A stretch of DNA of 64,000 nucleotides from Jejuia sp049889775 (lineage in GTDB: Bacteria; Bacteroidota; Bacteroidia; Flavobacteriales; Flavobacteriaceae). Within the stretch, counting starts at the first letter, position 1. Each line of letters begins with the position of its first letter. The stretch spans positions 248,001-312,000 of the forward strand of contig JBMHCT010000043.1 in assembly GCA_049889775.1 (NCBI GenBank), in the 5' to 3' direction. The notes under the pieces are model-generated. The model was not told where the DNA came from, did not search any database, and saw only the letters and a list, made by a program, of their open reading frames with translations. Positions 44,267 to 53,226 of this stretch are shown piece after piece. The position numbers and the translations under genes are program-made.

Positions 44267-45868
44267 TTAGTCTATAATGATGAATTCAACACGTCTGTTT
44301 GCCTGTAATTCGTCTGCAGTACATTTGCTTTTACAGTCTATTTTAGGTTTACGCTCCCCAAAACCTTTAAACTCTAATCTGCTTTTGGCGATACCATTTT
44401 TAATCAAAAAGTCTACTGCTGAGGCTGCACGCTTATTTGATAAATTCATATTGTAAGCGTCTCTACCTACATTATCTGTATGTGCATTTATAGACAGTCT
44501 CATTTCAGGATTGGCAGTTAGTACTTTTACTATTTTTCCCATGGAAATGGTAGACTCTTCTTTAAGACTCCATTTTGCAGAATCAAAATAAATGTTTTCA
44601 ATAACTATGGCTAAATTATCATCAACTTCCTCAATAACAGGTTCCGTAGTTTCTAACTGTAAGTTTTTAGTATAGATTGTTTCTATGCCTTCATCTGCCC
44701 TAAAATCAAAAGTTTTATTAATGTAACCATCTTTTTCTGTGCTAATGGTATATTCTTCAAACGGTATTACTCCAAAACTGAAATTACCATTATCGTCAGT
44801 AAGTTGTTTTGCAACCTCATTTCCATCTTCATCTTTAAGCACTACAACAGTGTTTGGAAGGTGAATATTACTTTCATTATGAAATACAAATCCTTCTAAC
44901 TCCTGTTTTACTTCCTTGTTTTTTGCAACATACAAATCAAAGCTTCCCGCACCGCTAGGTCTGTTAGAAGATAAATACCCTTTATTTCTTGAGGCCAAAA
45001 AGAACGGCACTTCATCATATTCTGTATTAATGGTATTCCCCATATTCCTTGGTGCTTTTACACCTTTTTGAAGAATTCTACTCACAAAAATATCATGACC
45101 ACCAATATTCTCATGTCCATTTGAAGAAAAATACAAGTACACGCCATCAAGGGACAAAGACGGATATTTTTCATCTGAAGGCGTATTTACATTTGGCCCT
45201 AAATTTTTTGGAGTGCCTAAGGAACCATCTTCTTTAATGTCTGAAACGTATAAATCATAGCCACCATAAGAATCCTTCATATTTGAAGAAAAATAAAGTT
45301 TATCTCCGTTAGGGCTTACAAAAGGATTTTCTATTGAAACGTTTTCTTTGTTTAAGGATAGAAACTTTTGGTTGATGAAATTACCATGCGAATCCTGTTC
45401 TAAATCCGCTTTATAAATTTTGTATTCCAAAGAATTCTCTTTGCTACTTCTTGTAAAGTATACCGTATTTTGATCTGGTGTGAATGCTAACTGGTCTTCA
45501 CTATTACCTGTGTTTAATATTCTGGAGAATAATAATGGCGTACTTAGGCTTCCATCTTCTTCAATATCTAAACAAAAAAGGTCTTTGTAGGCTTCATTGG
45601 TATTAGGATCTAATTTCGCCAATCCCCCAATTTTCTTTGAGGACACCATGATGAGTTTATCCTTAAAGAAACCAGAACCAAATTCTGAAAACTTGGAATT
45701 TATAGTTGTTGGAATGACATCAAATCTAAAACCGTTATTGCCGATTTTAGAGGCAACATTTAGTGGTGTATCTGTATCTAAATCATTTTCAGCAATAAAA
45801 TCAGAGCCATTTTGACCAAATGTCAAATTAACTGCTATACAAAATAGGGCTAGTAAACTAATTCTCAT
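44267..45868 (-). CDS. OmpA family protein with PD40 beta-propeller repeats
   Basis: This 533-residue protein has a signal peptide (LTFGQ). WD40-like/PD40 repeats follow over residues about 60-310 (SPNGDKLYFSSNMKDSYGGYD, YPSLSLDGVYLYFSSNG), then a carboxypeptidase-regulatory-like domain at about 325-400. A C-terminal OmpA domain comes last (NIYFDSAKWSLKEES, INAHTDNVGRDAYN, NRRVEFIIID). This architecture matches the flavobacterial OmpA proteins that accompany T9SS/PorP-SprF proteins, but no SprF gene is adjacent here. It probably contacts peptidoglycan from the outer-membrane side. Confidence 0.88.
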   Translation of the reverse strand: MRISLLALFCIAVNLTFGQNGSDFIAENDLDTDTPLNVASKIGNNGFRFDVIPTTINSKFSEFGSGFFKDKLIMVSSKKIGGLAKLDPNTNEAYKDLFCLDIEEDGSLSTPLLFSRILNTGNSEDQLAFTPDQNTVYFTRSSKENSLEYKIYKADLEQDSHGNFINQKFLSLNKENVSIENPFVSPNGDKLYFSSNMKDSYGGYDLYVSDIKEDGSLGTPKNLGPNVNTPSDEKYPSLSLDGVYLYFSSNGHENIGGHDIFVSRILQKGVKAPRNMGNTINTEYDEVPFFLASRNKGYLSSNRPSGAGSFDLYVAKNKEVKQELEGFVFHNESNIHLPNTVVVLKDEDGNEVAKQLTDDNGNFSFGVIPFEEYTISTEKDGYINKTFDFRADEGIETIYTKNLQLETTEPVIEEVDDNLAIVIENIYFDSAKWSLKEESTISMGKIVKVLTANPEMRLSINAHTDNVGRDAYNMNLSNKRAASAVDFLIKNGIAKSRLEFKGFGERKPKIDCKSKCTADELQANRRVEFIIID

Positions 45869-45989
45869 AATATGAGGCTTTGGAGGTTATTCTGAATAAA
45901 AGTATTACGGCGTTAAGTATCTGCGAAATATCTTGGATAAATCGTAATTAAAAATCGATAACAGCTTATTTTAGAGACGATTCCCTATG

Positions 45990-47504
45990 TTAGTGGTTTA
46001 GTTTCAGAAGCTTTTCAAGATAATCGCGCGTATTTGAAAGGCGTTGAATTTTATGTTGTCCACCTAATTTATTATTTTCCTTTAACCAATCATGAAACAA
46101 CAAAGGTCGCGCAACATTAATCTTAGGTTTATTAAGTGTGATATTATTGTAGCGTTTTGCCTCATAATCAGAATTAAGGGATTTTAGGGCGTTATCGAAC
46201 AATTCACTAAAGTAGTCAATGTCCTTTGGAGGTGTTTTAAATTCTATTAACCATTCGTGCGCTCCTTTTTCTTTGCCTTCCATAAAAATTGGCGCTCCTG
46301 TGAAATCAACAATTTCAGCTTTGGTGCGTTTACACACTTTTTTTAGTGCACTTTCTGCGTTTTCAATTATTAATTCCTCCCCAAAAACGTTTATATGGTG
46401 TTTTGTTCTTCCAGAAATCTTGATGCGGTAAGGATTTAAAGAAGTAAAGCGTATAGTATCGCCAACCTTGTAACGCCACAACCCCGCGTTAGTAGTTATA
46501 ATTACAGCATAGTTTTTATTGAGACGAACTTCGCTCAACGGAATAGCATACTCATCTTCAGTATCATAAACATCCATGGGTATAAACTCATAAAAAATAC
46601 CATAGTCTAGCATTAACAATAACTCACTGGAGTTATTTTGATCTTGAATAGCAAAGAATCCTTCTGAGGCATTATAAATCTCATAATAATTGAATGTCTT
46701 GCTGGGTAAGATTTTTTTGTATTGATCTACATAGGGTACAAAACTAACACCGCCATGAAAATAAACTTCTAAGTTGGGCCATACTTCAAATAAGTTGCCT
46801 TTGCCTGTAGTTTCTAACACATTGTTTAAAAGTACAAGCATCCAAGAAGGCACCCCTGCTAGACTCGTTACATTTTCTTTAATGGTTTCGTCAACAATAG
46901 CTTGCATTTTGTGTTCCCAGTCACTCATTAGTGATACCTTATTACTAGGGGTGCTGCTGAACTCTGCCCAAAACGGCATATTATCAATTAGTATAGCTGA
47001 AAGGTCACCGAAAATAGTGCCGTTTTCTTTATACATTTCTTTGCTGCCACCTAACCGCAAGCTTTTACCATTAAAGAGTTGCGAATTTTCATTATTGTTA
47101 AGATACATGCATAATAAATCTTTACTGGCAGCGTAATGACAATCTTCTAAAGATTCTTCACTTACAGGAATAAATTTGCTTTTTGCTCTTGTTGTACCAC
47201 TAGATTTTGCAAACCATTTTATGGGTGTAGGCCAAAAGATATTGGTTTCTCCTTGTCTAGAACGCTGGATAACATCTTGCCATCCGTCATAATTTTTAAT
47301 GGGAATCCGTTCAGCAAAAGTTTTGTAGTTCTTTATGGATTTAAAGTCGTATTGTCTTCCAATTTCTGTGTCTTTGGCAATATCTAGTAGGTCTAAAAGT
47401 AATTCGTTTTGTACTTCATTTGGGTATTTTAAGAATAATTCTATTTGGTGAAAACGCTTCTTCAATAACCAAGCTGCAATAGAATTTACAAAGGGAATTG
47501 GCAT
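45990..47504 (-). CDS. GH3 auxin-responsive promoter family acyl-adenylating enzyme
   Basis: This 504-residue protein resembles the plant GH3 family of acyl-acid amido synthetases. The ATP-binding motif SSGTTRAKSKFIPVS is near residue 96, followed by YEIYNASEGFFAIQD and YRYKVGDTIRF-like GLWRYKVGDTIRFT. GH3 enzymes adenylate a carboxylic acid and join it to an amino acid. The substrate in flavobacteria, where the gene is widespread, is unknown. It is a single gene, divergent from the DUF2797 gene by 43 nt. Confidence 0.88.
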   Translation of the reverse strand: MPIPFVNSIAAWLLKKRFHQIELFLKYPNEVQNELLLDLLDIAKDTEIGRQYDFKSIKNYKTFAERIPIKNYDGWQDVIQRSRQGETNIFWPTPIKWFAKSSGTTRAKSKFIPVSEESLEDCHYAASKDLLCMYLNNNENSQLFNGKSLRLGGSKEMYKENGTIFGDLSAILIDNMPFWAEFSSTPSNKVSLMSDWEHKMQAIVDETIKENVTSLAGVPSWMLVLLNNVLETTGKGNLFEVWPNLEVYFHGGVSFVPYVDQYKKILPSKTFNYYEIYNASEGFFAIQDQNNSSELLLMLDYGIFYEFIPMDVYDTEDEYAIPLSEVRLNKNYAVIITTNAGLWRYKVGDTIRFTSLNPYRIKISGRTKHHINVFGEELIIENAESALKKVCKRTKAEIVDFTGAPIFMEGKEKGAHEWLIEFKTPPKDIDYFSELFDNALKSLNSDYEAKRYNNITLNKPKINVARPLLFHDWLKENNKLGGQHKIQRLSNTRDYLEKLLKLNH

Positions 47505-47547
47505 TTTTGTACTATCTTTAGGTTTCTAAAATAATACTTTTTTTTAT

Positions 47548-48345
47548 ATGACCTATCAAGGCGTTTTAAAGAAAATGCAGACTGAATTTTCAAGTCCAAT
47601 TCAATACTATTTGGTATATGATGATGATTTTATCAATGTAAATCAGTTACTAAACAAACGGATTAAAATGGAGTTTGTGAAGTACCAATGTTTGAATTGT
47701 GGATTGGATAAACCCATTTATCGTCAAGGTTTTGACAAGCAATGTTTTTATGAAACTGCTAGAGCAGGCGAATGGATTATGCGTCCAGAATTGAGTACTG
47801 CACATTTGGGTATTGAAGATCGTGATTTGGAGTATGAAAGACAAGCACAATTGCAACCACATATTGTGTATTTGGCGAATTCTAGCAATGTAAAGGTTGG
47901 TGTTACTAGAAAGAGTCAAGTGCCAACACGATGGATAGATCAAGGTGCACATGAGGCTATTGAAATTGTTGAGGTGCCTAATAGGTATCTGGCAGGAATA
48001 ACAGAGGTTGCTTTAAAAGATCATGTGGCGGACAAGACCAATTGGCGTACTATGTTGAAGAATGATATAAAAGATGAAAATTTAGTAGAATGGCGGGAAC
48101 GTTTAAAGTCTTTTATACCAGAAGAGGTTGCAGAATATTTTATCGAAAGTAATTCTGAAACAGATTTGGAGTTCCCTGTGCACAAATATCCTGAAAAACC
48201 AAAAAGTTTAAATATCCAAAAGGCTGCTGTTTATGAAGGTAAACTAGTTGGTGTTAAAGGCCAGTATTTAATTTTTGATGACGAAACCGTGTTTAATGTG
48301 CGTGCTAATGAGGGGCTAGTTGTTAAAATATCGATCGTGTTTTAA
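47548..48345 (+). CDS. DUF2797 domain protein
   Basis: This 265-residue soluble protein has a CLNCG and a later single Cys (KQCFYETARAGEW), then a segment IVYLANSSNVKVGVTRKSQVPTRWIDQGA. That segment recalls the first half of a GIY-YIG-like nuclease fold and is characteristic of DUF2797. The function is not known and nuclease activity is not established. It is a single gene with a good terminator. Confidence 0.82.
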   Translation: MTYQGVLKKMQTEFSSPIQYYLVYDDDFINVNQLLNKRIKMEFVKYQCLNCGLDKPIYRQGFDKQCFYETARAGEWIMRPELSTAHLGIEDRDLEYERQAQLQPHIVYLANSSNVKVGVTRKSQVPTRWIDQGAHEAIEIVEVPNRYLAGITEVALKDHVADKTNWRTMLKNDIKDENLVEWRERLKSFIPEEVAEYFIESNSETDLEFPVHKYPEKPKSLNIQKAAVYEGKLVGVKGQYLIFDDETVFNVRANEGLVVKISIVF

Positions 48346-48359
48346 AGTTATTCAAAAGA

Positions 48360-48396
48360 AAAACTACTTTCAACACAAAGGTTCAAAGTAGTTTTT
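48360..48396. terminator. Intrinsic terminator
   Basis: AAAACTACTTT pairs with AAAGTAGTTTTT around a 14-nt loop, between the DUF2797 gene (plus) and the LruC lipoprotein gene (minus). Confidence 0.8.
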
Positions 48397-48418
48397 ATAG
48401 TTGAAAAAAATTATTCAA

Positions 48419-50470
48419 TTATTCTGAATAAATATTGTCACCGTCTCTATAACCTTCTTCATCTTTATACCAATTTCTAAAACTTTGACCACCACTTAGT
48501 GCCCACTGCACAAAATTTAAGTGGCTATTTTCTATACTTGTCAGTTCAATAGGGTAATTAAATTTACTTGGGAAATTAAGCGCCCAAGGCAAATTGTTTT
48601 GAGATTTATAATACTTCCCAATTGAAGTTTGAGTATCGTCACTACTTTGTCCAAAATACGAAGTATCTGCTAAATCTGATGGTGGATAGTCACCTAAATG
48701 GACCTCTTTTCCTCTTTCTTTATTAATAATCATAAAAGCATTGAAAGGAGCAGCACCAAAGTTATTCTCGTCAATAGGTGTTACCAAATTTATGGTGACA
48801 CTTAACGTGTCTGGTTGAATAAAAGGTTGTTCAACTCTAGTGTTACCGTATCCATGTTCCCAAGCGTTGTCAAATACAATAATAGTTGCATTACTTTGTC
48901 CAGCCTCGGTTCCATTGGCATTTGTTTGTATATAGCTTTCAGTAAGTTGAGAGCCGGTAACGGATTGGATAGATGAAGACGCAATACCTTCTAATGTAAA
49001 TCCGAAACCATTGTCAAAACTTGCACCATTGGCGCGAACTATAAATTTTCCTTCTAGAGATACCACTTCGTTGTTTGCATTTGTTATCCGGTTAAAATTG
49101 TAGTCAACAACCAAGTCGTTAAAATCAAAATCACCTCTAGAAGGCCAATTATCTTCAAAAGCTAAAGAGCCAAATAAATTTTTACCAGGGTAAAAATTGT
49201 TAAATGCTAAACTTGGATCATCAGGATAATCGTCAAAACTATCACTTACACCATCAAAATCCGAGTCTGTAGGATCCGGGTTTGCAATCACTATATTCTC
49301 TATTTGAATATTTTCAATAGGGTTGGCTGATGCATAAAAAATAGCATCATTAAAATCATTATCACCTCCTGGGCGAATTAAATCTTCAAAAGCAATCAAA
49401 AATACATCTTCATCTTCTTCGTATAATAGTACACAATGCTGACGATGTTCTATATTGGGTTCTGGGTTTAATTCTAGATTTGAATATAACAAACCGGCAC
49501 CTTCCGTTGGAGTTCTAGAAGATGTGTCCCAACCGTTTCTCATTAATATCCAGCCTATTACAGTGTTTTCTTGAAAAATACCAAGAGATACTTTATCTCC
49601 AGAATATAAACCTCCGCCAGAACCAGCAAACGAAGTATTTGGAAAAATAACATAACAGTCTGTAATATCTGCGGGAGTTTCGGGGGGAAAGTCTCTATCA
49701 TAAGTATAGTAAGCTAGTACATTTCTATAGCCTGCACCTTCTGCAACAAAGGTAACCCATACCTCGGCCTCGTCAGTAACAACTAAGTTATGAACATTAC
49801 CTGTTTCCAAGTATTCTGGATGGTATGTTGGAACGGGACGTTGTTCAGGTAGAGCAGCATTTACTCCATTTAAAAAATCTGCACTTATAAAATCTCTATC
49901 GGGCTCCAAATAATCTGGTACACCTTGATTATTAAAAGTTCCGAGATAATTAATGTTAATATTGGAGCTAAATGTACTCTTAAGAGTATTACTTATTTGA
50001 TTATGCAAAGATTTTGAGTTCACACTTTTACCAGAGTGACTTTCCTTAATTCCTCCAAACGTATGGTTTATTTGACCATTAACTATAGGAACTTTATATT
50101 CTGAAACAAAACCAATATAATTAGTTTTAAGAACAACCTCTTTTGTGTCTGCTTCAAATTTATGGCTAGTAACGAATTGTCCGTTTTGATTGGTTGCGCC
50201 ATTGATTATTTCAATACCACCGTCTTCTTCATAATCTGACCATACACTTACTCTAACATTGGCAATTGCATTGTCTTTATTGTCCTTTGTGCTTAATGTA
50301 ACTTGTGTTTCTTGAGTATTATTCCATTTAAAGGAAGGGTTGAACTGCATTTCGTTCATTGGTAACTCACTATTGTCTACTTTGTCTGCATAATCTTGTA
50401 CATCGCCTAATTCACAGGAGAGAAACATTGATAAACAGCATACTGTAGTTGCTATTTTTACTGTGTTCAT
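48419..50470 (-). CDS. LruC-domain lipoprotein
   Basis: This lipoprotein of about 683 residues (MFLSC, Cys about 18) has an N-terminal beta-sandwich region (VRVSVWSDYEEDGG), then a DUF4114-like segment (FEDLIRPGGDNDFNDAIFY). A Ca-binding DSDFDGVSDSFDDYPDD thrombospondin-type-3-like loop and the LruC signature (PSRGDFDFNDLVVDYNF) follow. LruC domains are large surface or outer-membrane lipoproteins of unclear function. The ATG at 50470 is chosen because the lipoprotein signal begins there, although the frame is open to 50593. It is a single-gene unit. Confidence 0.83.
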   Translation of the reverse strand: MNTVKIATTVCCLSMFLSCELGDVQDYADKVDNSELPMNEMQFNPSFKWNNTQETQVTLSTKDNKDNAIANVRVSVWSDYEEDGGIEIINGATNQNGQFVTSHKFEADTKEVVLKTNYIGFVSEYKVPIVNGQINHTFGGIKESHSGKSVNSKSLHNQISNTLKSTFSSNININYLGTFNNQGVPDYLEPDRDFISADFLNGVNAALPEQRPVPTYHPEYLETGNVHNLVVTDEAEVWVTFVAEGAGYRNVLAYYTYDRDFPPETPADITDCYVIFPNTSFAGSGGGLYSGDKVSLGIFQENTVIGWILMRNGWDTSSRTPTEGAGLLYSNLELNPEPNIEHRQHCVLLYEEDEDVFLIAFEDLIRPGGDNDFNDAIFYASANPIENIQIENIVIANPDPTDSDFDGVSDSFDDYPDDPSLAFNNFYPGKNLFGSLAFEDNWPSRGDFDFNDLVVDYNFNRITNANNEVVSLEGKFIVRANGASFDNGFGFTLEGIASSSIQSVTGSQLTESYIQTNANGTEAGQSNATIIVFDNAWEHGYGNTRVEQPFIQPDTLSVTINLVTPIDENNFGAAPFNAFMIINKERGKEVHLGDYPPSDLADTSYFGQSSDDTQTSIGKYYKSQNNLPWALNFPSKFNYPIELTSIENSHLNFVQWALSGGQSFRNWYKDEEGYRDGDNIYSE

Positions 50471-50829
50471 TTGGGGAAAATTAAAGTATTTTAGGACCGC
50501 AATGTATGAAAAAAGAGTTCTATTGCTAAATAAATTCATATAAATCGTATAAAAAACAACGTTGAAATGATTAAAAATATCGATGAAATGCATTTTCTCA
50601 TGATATTTTAGACATTTGATAAATTATTTTACTAAGAAATTACAAAATGTATTTATTGTAAAAGTGTTTCGTTTCATTTTAAATAATTACTTCAATTTCT
50701 AGCATCGTTTCGTTTGATTCAATTATGGGATAGTAACAGGAGAACTATACCAATAACTACATTATCTAAGTTTTAAACTCTTTTTAACATAAAAAGCAGC
50801 TTTTTTCAAGTATCTTGTAAATAAAAACT
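50471..50829. other. AT-rich intergenic region, no gene seen
   Basis: These 359 bases hold no supported gene. The only pattern is a repeated GTTTCGTTT (50666 and about 50708), and TATCTTG about 16 nt before the next ATG, which is one base short of a -7 element. Confidence 0.4.
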
Positions 50830-51054
50830 ATGAAAATTCCCATGATGTTTTATGTGGCATTAACAACATGCCTTTTAGTACTTTTAACAATAATGGTATC
50901 TATGGATATGGCCTTTACTTGGGTGTTTTATACCATGTGTTTAGGTCAAGTTATGGTGGGAGTAATGGTATACAAAGTTTTACGCGATACATACACTACC
51001 GATAAAACGTTCGATAACTTTTACGAGGATAAACCTATAAATTACCGCAAATAA
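50830..51054 (+). CDS. Small two-helix membrane protein
   Basis: This 74-residue protein has two hydrophobic segments (MMFYVALTTCLLVLLTIMV and FTWVFYTMCLGQVMVGVMVY) and a polar tail (TFDNFYEDKPINYRK). I do not recognise a family. The composition and tail look like a real protein, and it fills the space before the convergent LysE gene with only a 6-nt gap. Confidence 0.55.
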   Translation: MKIPMMFYVALTTCLLVLLTIMVSMDMAFTWVFYTMCLGQVMVGVMVYKVLRDTYTTDKTFDNFYEDKPINYRK

Positions 51055-51060
51055 ATACTG

Positions 51061-51681
51061 CTAAAAATAAAGTTGGAGACTTTGAATTATGCCTATTACC
51101 ACAAGTAATACACCCGTAACTTTATTTACAATCAAGTTAATGTTTTGAATTCTTTTTTTAACGAGCATACTCATTTTACTGTATCCGAATAGTGTAAGCA
51201 GTTTTCCTAGGTACACTCCAAAAAAGAAAAGAAATAGAACAGAAAAGGATGATTGTACTGATAACATTATATCATGACTGTTTAAAACCCTAAAGGCAAT
51301 TACCCAAAAAATTAAAACAGGAGGATTTAAAATGCCCAAAAGGAATCCTATGGTGTATTTAGATTGCGTTAATTTTAGTGTTTTAAGTTGTTTTTCAGAT
51401 TGCTTTTTAAAAAACAAATAACCTCCAATCAGGAATAAAACAACAACTATTGTAGTTTGAAGCCACAAATTAGTAATAAAGAAATTTGTAATGACTTGGT
51501 TACAATCCAAAGCGTAATAAGACAAGAGTACTTCAGCTAAACCTGCGGTAATCGCTATTTTAAATGCTTGAGAAACATTTTCTTTTAAAGTGGTGTTAAT
51601 TACGGCTATGTTAGAAGCGCCTAAGGGTAAGGCACTAAGTATCGCTACTAACAACCCAACAAGTAAGTAAACCACAATCAT
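51061..51681 (-). CDS. LysE family translocator
   Basis: This 206-residue protein has about six membrane helices and LysE/RhtB features: the N-terminal LSALPLGASNIAVINTTLK (the PGP-like region of the family reads LPLGAS here) and LLGILNPPVLIFWVIAF in the middle. It exports amino acids or related metabolites, and the substrate cannot be read from sequence. It is a single gene downstream of rpsU, separated by a terminator. Confidence 0.82.
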   Translation of the reverse strand: MIVVYLLVGLLVAILSALPLGASNIAVINTTLKENVSQAFKIAITAGLAEVLLSYYALDCNQVITNFFITNLWLQTTIVVVLFLIGGYLFFKKQSEKQLKTLKLTQSKYTIGFLLGILNPPVLIFWVIAFRVLNSHDIMLSVQSSFSVLFLFFFGVYLGKLLTLFGYSKMSMLVKKRIQNINLIVNKVTGVLLVVIGIIQSLQLYF

Positions 51682-51717
51682 GTTTACTTTGTGGAGAAAT
51701 ACCTTAAAAGCTTACAT

Positions 51718-51752
51718 AAAAAAAGGAATCTATTTAAAATTGATTCCTTTTT
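51718..51752. terminator. Terminator of rpsU
   Basis: AAAAAGGAATC pairs with GATTCCTTTTT around TATTTAAAATT, right after the rpsU stop. A-runs and T-runs on both sides allow use in both directions. Confidence 0.85.
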
Positions 51753-51762
51753 AATAATATCG

Positions 51763-51957
51763 TTAAATATCTTCAGCGTCTCGCAGTTGTTGAATATAAG
51801 CCGCTTTTTGAATTTCACGTCTTCGCTTTACAGAGGGTTTTGTGAAATATTGATTCTCTCTAAGGTTTTGCATCACCTGAATATTACGGTGCTTTCGTTT
51901 GTAGCGTTTTAAGGCGCGCTCAATATTTTCGCCATCTTTTACAATTATTTTTAACAT
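51763..51957 (-). CDS. rpsU: 30S ribosomal protein bS21
   Basis: This 64-residue basic protein has the S21 pattern: IIVKDGENIERALKRYKRK, then KPSVKRRREIQKA. It is part of the platform of the small subunit near the anti-Shine-Dalgarno sequence. In Bacteroidota, bS21 helps hide the anti-SD. No Shine-Dalgarno sequence is seen in the 30 nt before this ATG. It lies 100 nt downstream of rpoD on the same strand, which recalls the rpsU-dnaG-rpoD arrangement of other bacteria without dnaG. Confidence 0.95.
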   Translation of the reverse strand: MLKIIVKDGENIERALKRYKRKHRNIQVMQNLRENQYFTKPSVKRRREIQKAAYIQQLRDAEDI

Positions 51958-52057
51958 ATATAATTTGTGTTTATATTTTAATGCGCTATAGTTTTATAAG
52001 CAACTAAGTTGAGGCTTTTAATTGCCAAAACCTAATTAATTCCAGTAATGTTTTAAA

Positions 52058-52921
52058 TTATCCCAAATACATTTTTAATGTTTTGTTTCGCGAAGAATGT
52101 CGCAGCCTGCGCAAACCCTTCTCTCTAATCTGTCTCACGCGTTCCCGTGTTAATCCAATGTTATCCCCAATTTCCTGTAAACTTTTTGGGCGTTTTACAC
52201 TTATGCCGTAAAAATGTTTGATAACATGAGCCTCATTTTCAGAAAGAGTGTCTAAAACACGATTCATTTCTGTGTTTAAAGACGACTGCATCAAATCTGC
52301 ATCTGGACGAGGCGATTCTTCAGATTTTACCACATCATATAAATTGGAACTTTCTCCCTCTTGAAAAGGCGCATCCATAGATAATTGTCTACCCGAAACT
52401 TTTAAAGACTGTTTTACATCACCAACGGTCATATTTAAGTTTTTCGCAATTTCATGGGCGCTCGGTTCACGCTCATGTGTTTGCTCCAAATGCGAATACG
52501 CTTTTCGAATTTTATTAATGGAGCCAATTTTATTTAAAGGCAACCGTATTACACGTGCTTGTTCTGCAATGGCTTGTAAAATAGCTTGTCTTATCCACCA
52601 AACAGCGTAGGAAATAAACTTAAATCCTCTAGTCTCATCAAAACGTTTGGCTGCTTTTACCAAACCAGCATTACCTTCGTTTATCAAATCAGGAAGTGAT
52701 AAACCTTGATTTTGATATTGTTTCGCAACCGAAACCACAAATCTCAAATTAGCCGTAACCAGTTTGTCTAATGCCCGTTGATCTCCTTTTTTTATCCGTT
52801 CTGCCAATTCTACTTCCTCCTCCGCGGTAATCATGTCTAATTTACTAATGTCTTGTAAATACTTTTCTAATGATTTAGTTGATCTGTTGGTAATTTGTTT
52901 CGTGATTTTTAATTGCCTCAT
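52058..52921 (-). CDS. rpoD: Primary RNA polymerase sigma factor
   Basis: This 287-residue short sigma-70 has the N-terminal MRQLKITKQITNRSTKSLEKY typical of Bacteroidota SigA, region 1.2, region 2 (LRFVVSVAKQYQNQGLSLPD, FKFISYAVWWIRQAI), region 3 and region 4 (LQEIGDNIGLTRERVRQIRE). It lacks the long N-terminal region 1.1 of proteobacterial RpoD. It recognises the TTG / TAnnTTTG promoters seen in this window. rpsU follows. Confidence 0.94.
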   Translation of the reverse strand: MRQLKITKQITNRSTKSLEKYLQDISKLDMITAEEEVELAERIKKGDQRALDKLVTANLRFVVSVAKQYQNQGLSLPDLINEGNAGLVKAAKRFDETRGFKFISYAVWWIRQAILQAIAEQARVIRLPLNKIGSINKIRKAYSHLEQTHEREPSAHEIAKNLNMTVGDVKQSLKVSGRQLSMDAPFQEGESSNLYDVVKSEESPRPDADLMQSSLNTEMNRVLDTLSENEAHVIKHFYGISVKRPKSLQEIGDNIGLTRERVRQIREKGLRRLRHSSRNKTLKMYLG

Positions 52922-53226
52922 AAATGTTATAAAAGTGTTTTAAAATTATACATCTATATATCCTAGTATAAAAATCGGGAAATCCAAAAAATTAACTGTT
53001 TTTATTAAAAAATGAGCCAAAATCGCTTAAAATTAACTCGTTTTTGCTGTTTTTGAGTTTTGAGTAATGCAGTAAGGCAAGTCATTTTAAGAAGTTGGGC
53101 GTTCCCCTAAAGGGTCGGGCTTTCCGCTAAAAGTTTTGCCTCGATGCGCGCCTCGGCAAAAGCTACCACTGCAATCCCTAACGCGGGCGTACTTGCCAGC
53201 AAAAAGCTTCAACCAAAAATTTTTGT
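52922..53226. other. Intergenic region holding repeat copy 4
   Basis: These 305 bases contain the upstream region of rpoD and, from 53095, a copy of the dispersed structured repeat. No gene or other signal was seen. Confidence 0.5.
53095..53185 (-). repeat. Dispersed structured repeat, copy 4
   Basis: Read on the minus strand it begins GCGTTAGGGATTGCAGTGG and ends GGGGAACGCCCAA. It has the inner stem TTTTGCC / GGCAAAA identical to copy 3 but a different second hairpin, CCC-TTTAG-GGG. It lies 41 nt after the AsmA-like stop on the same strand. Confidence 0.82.
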
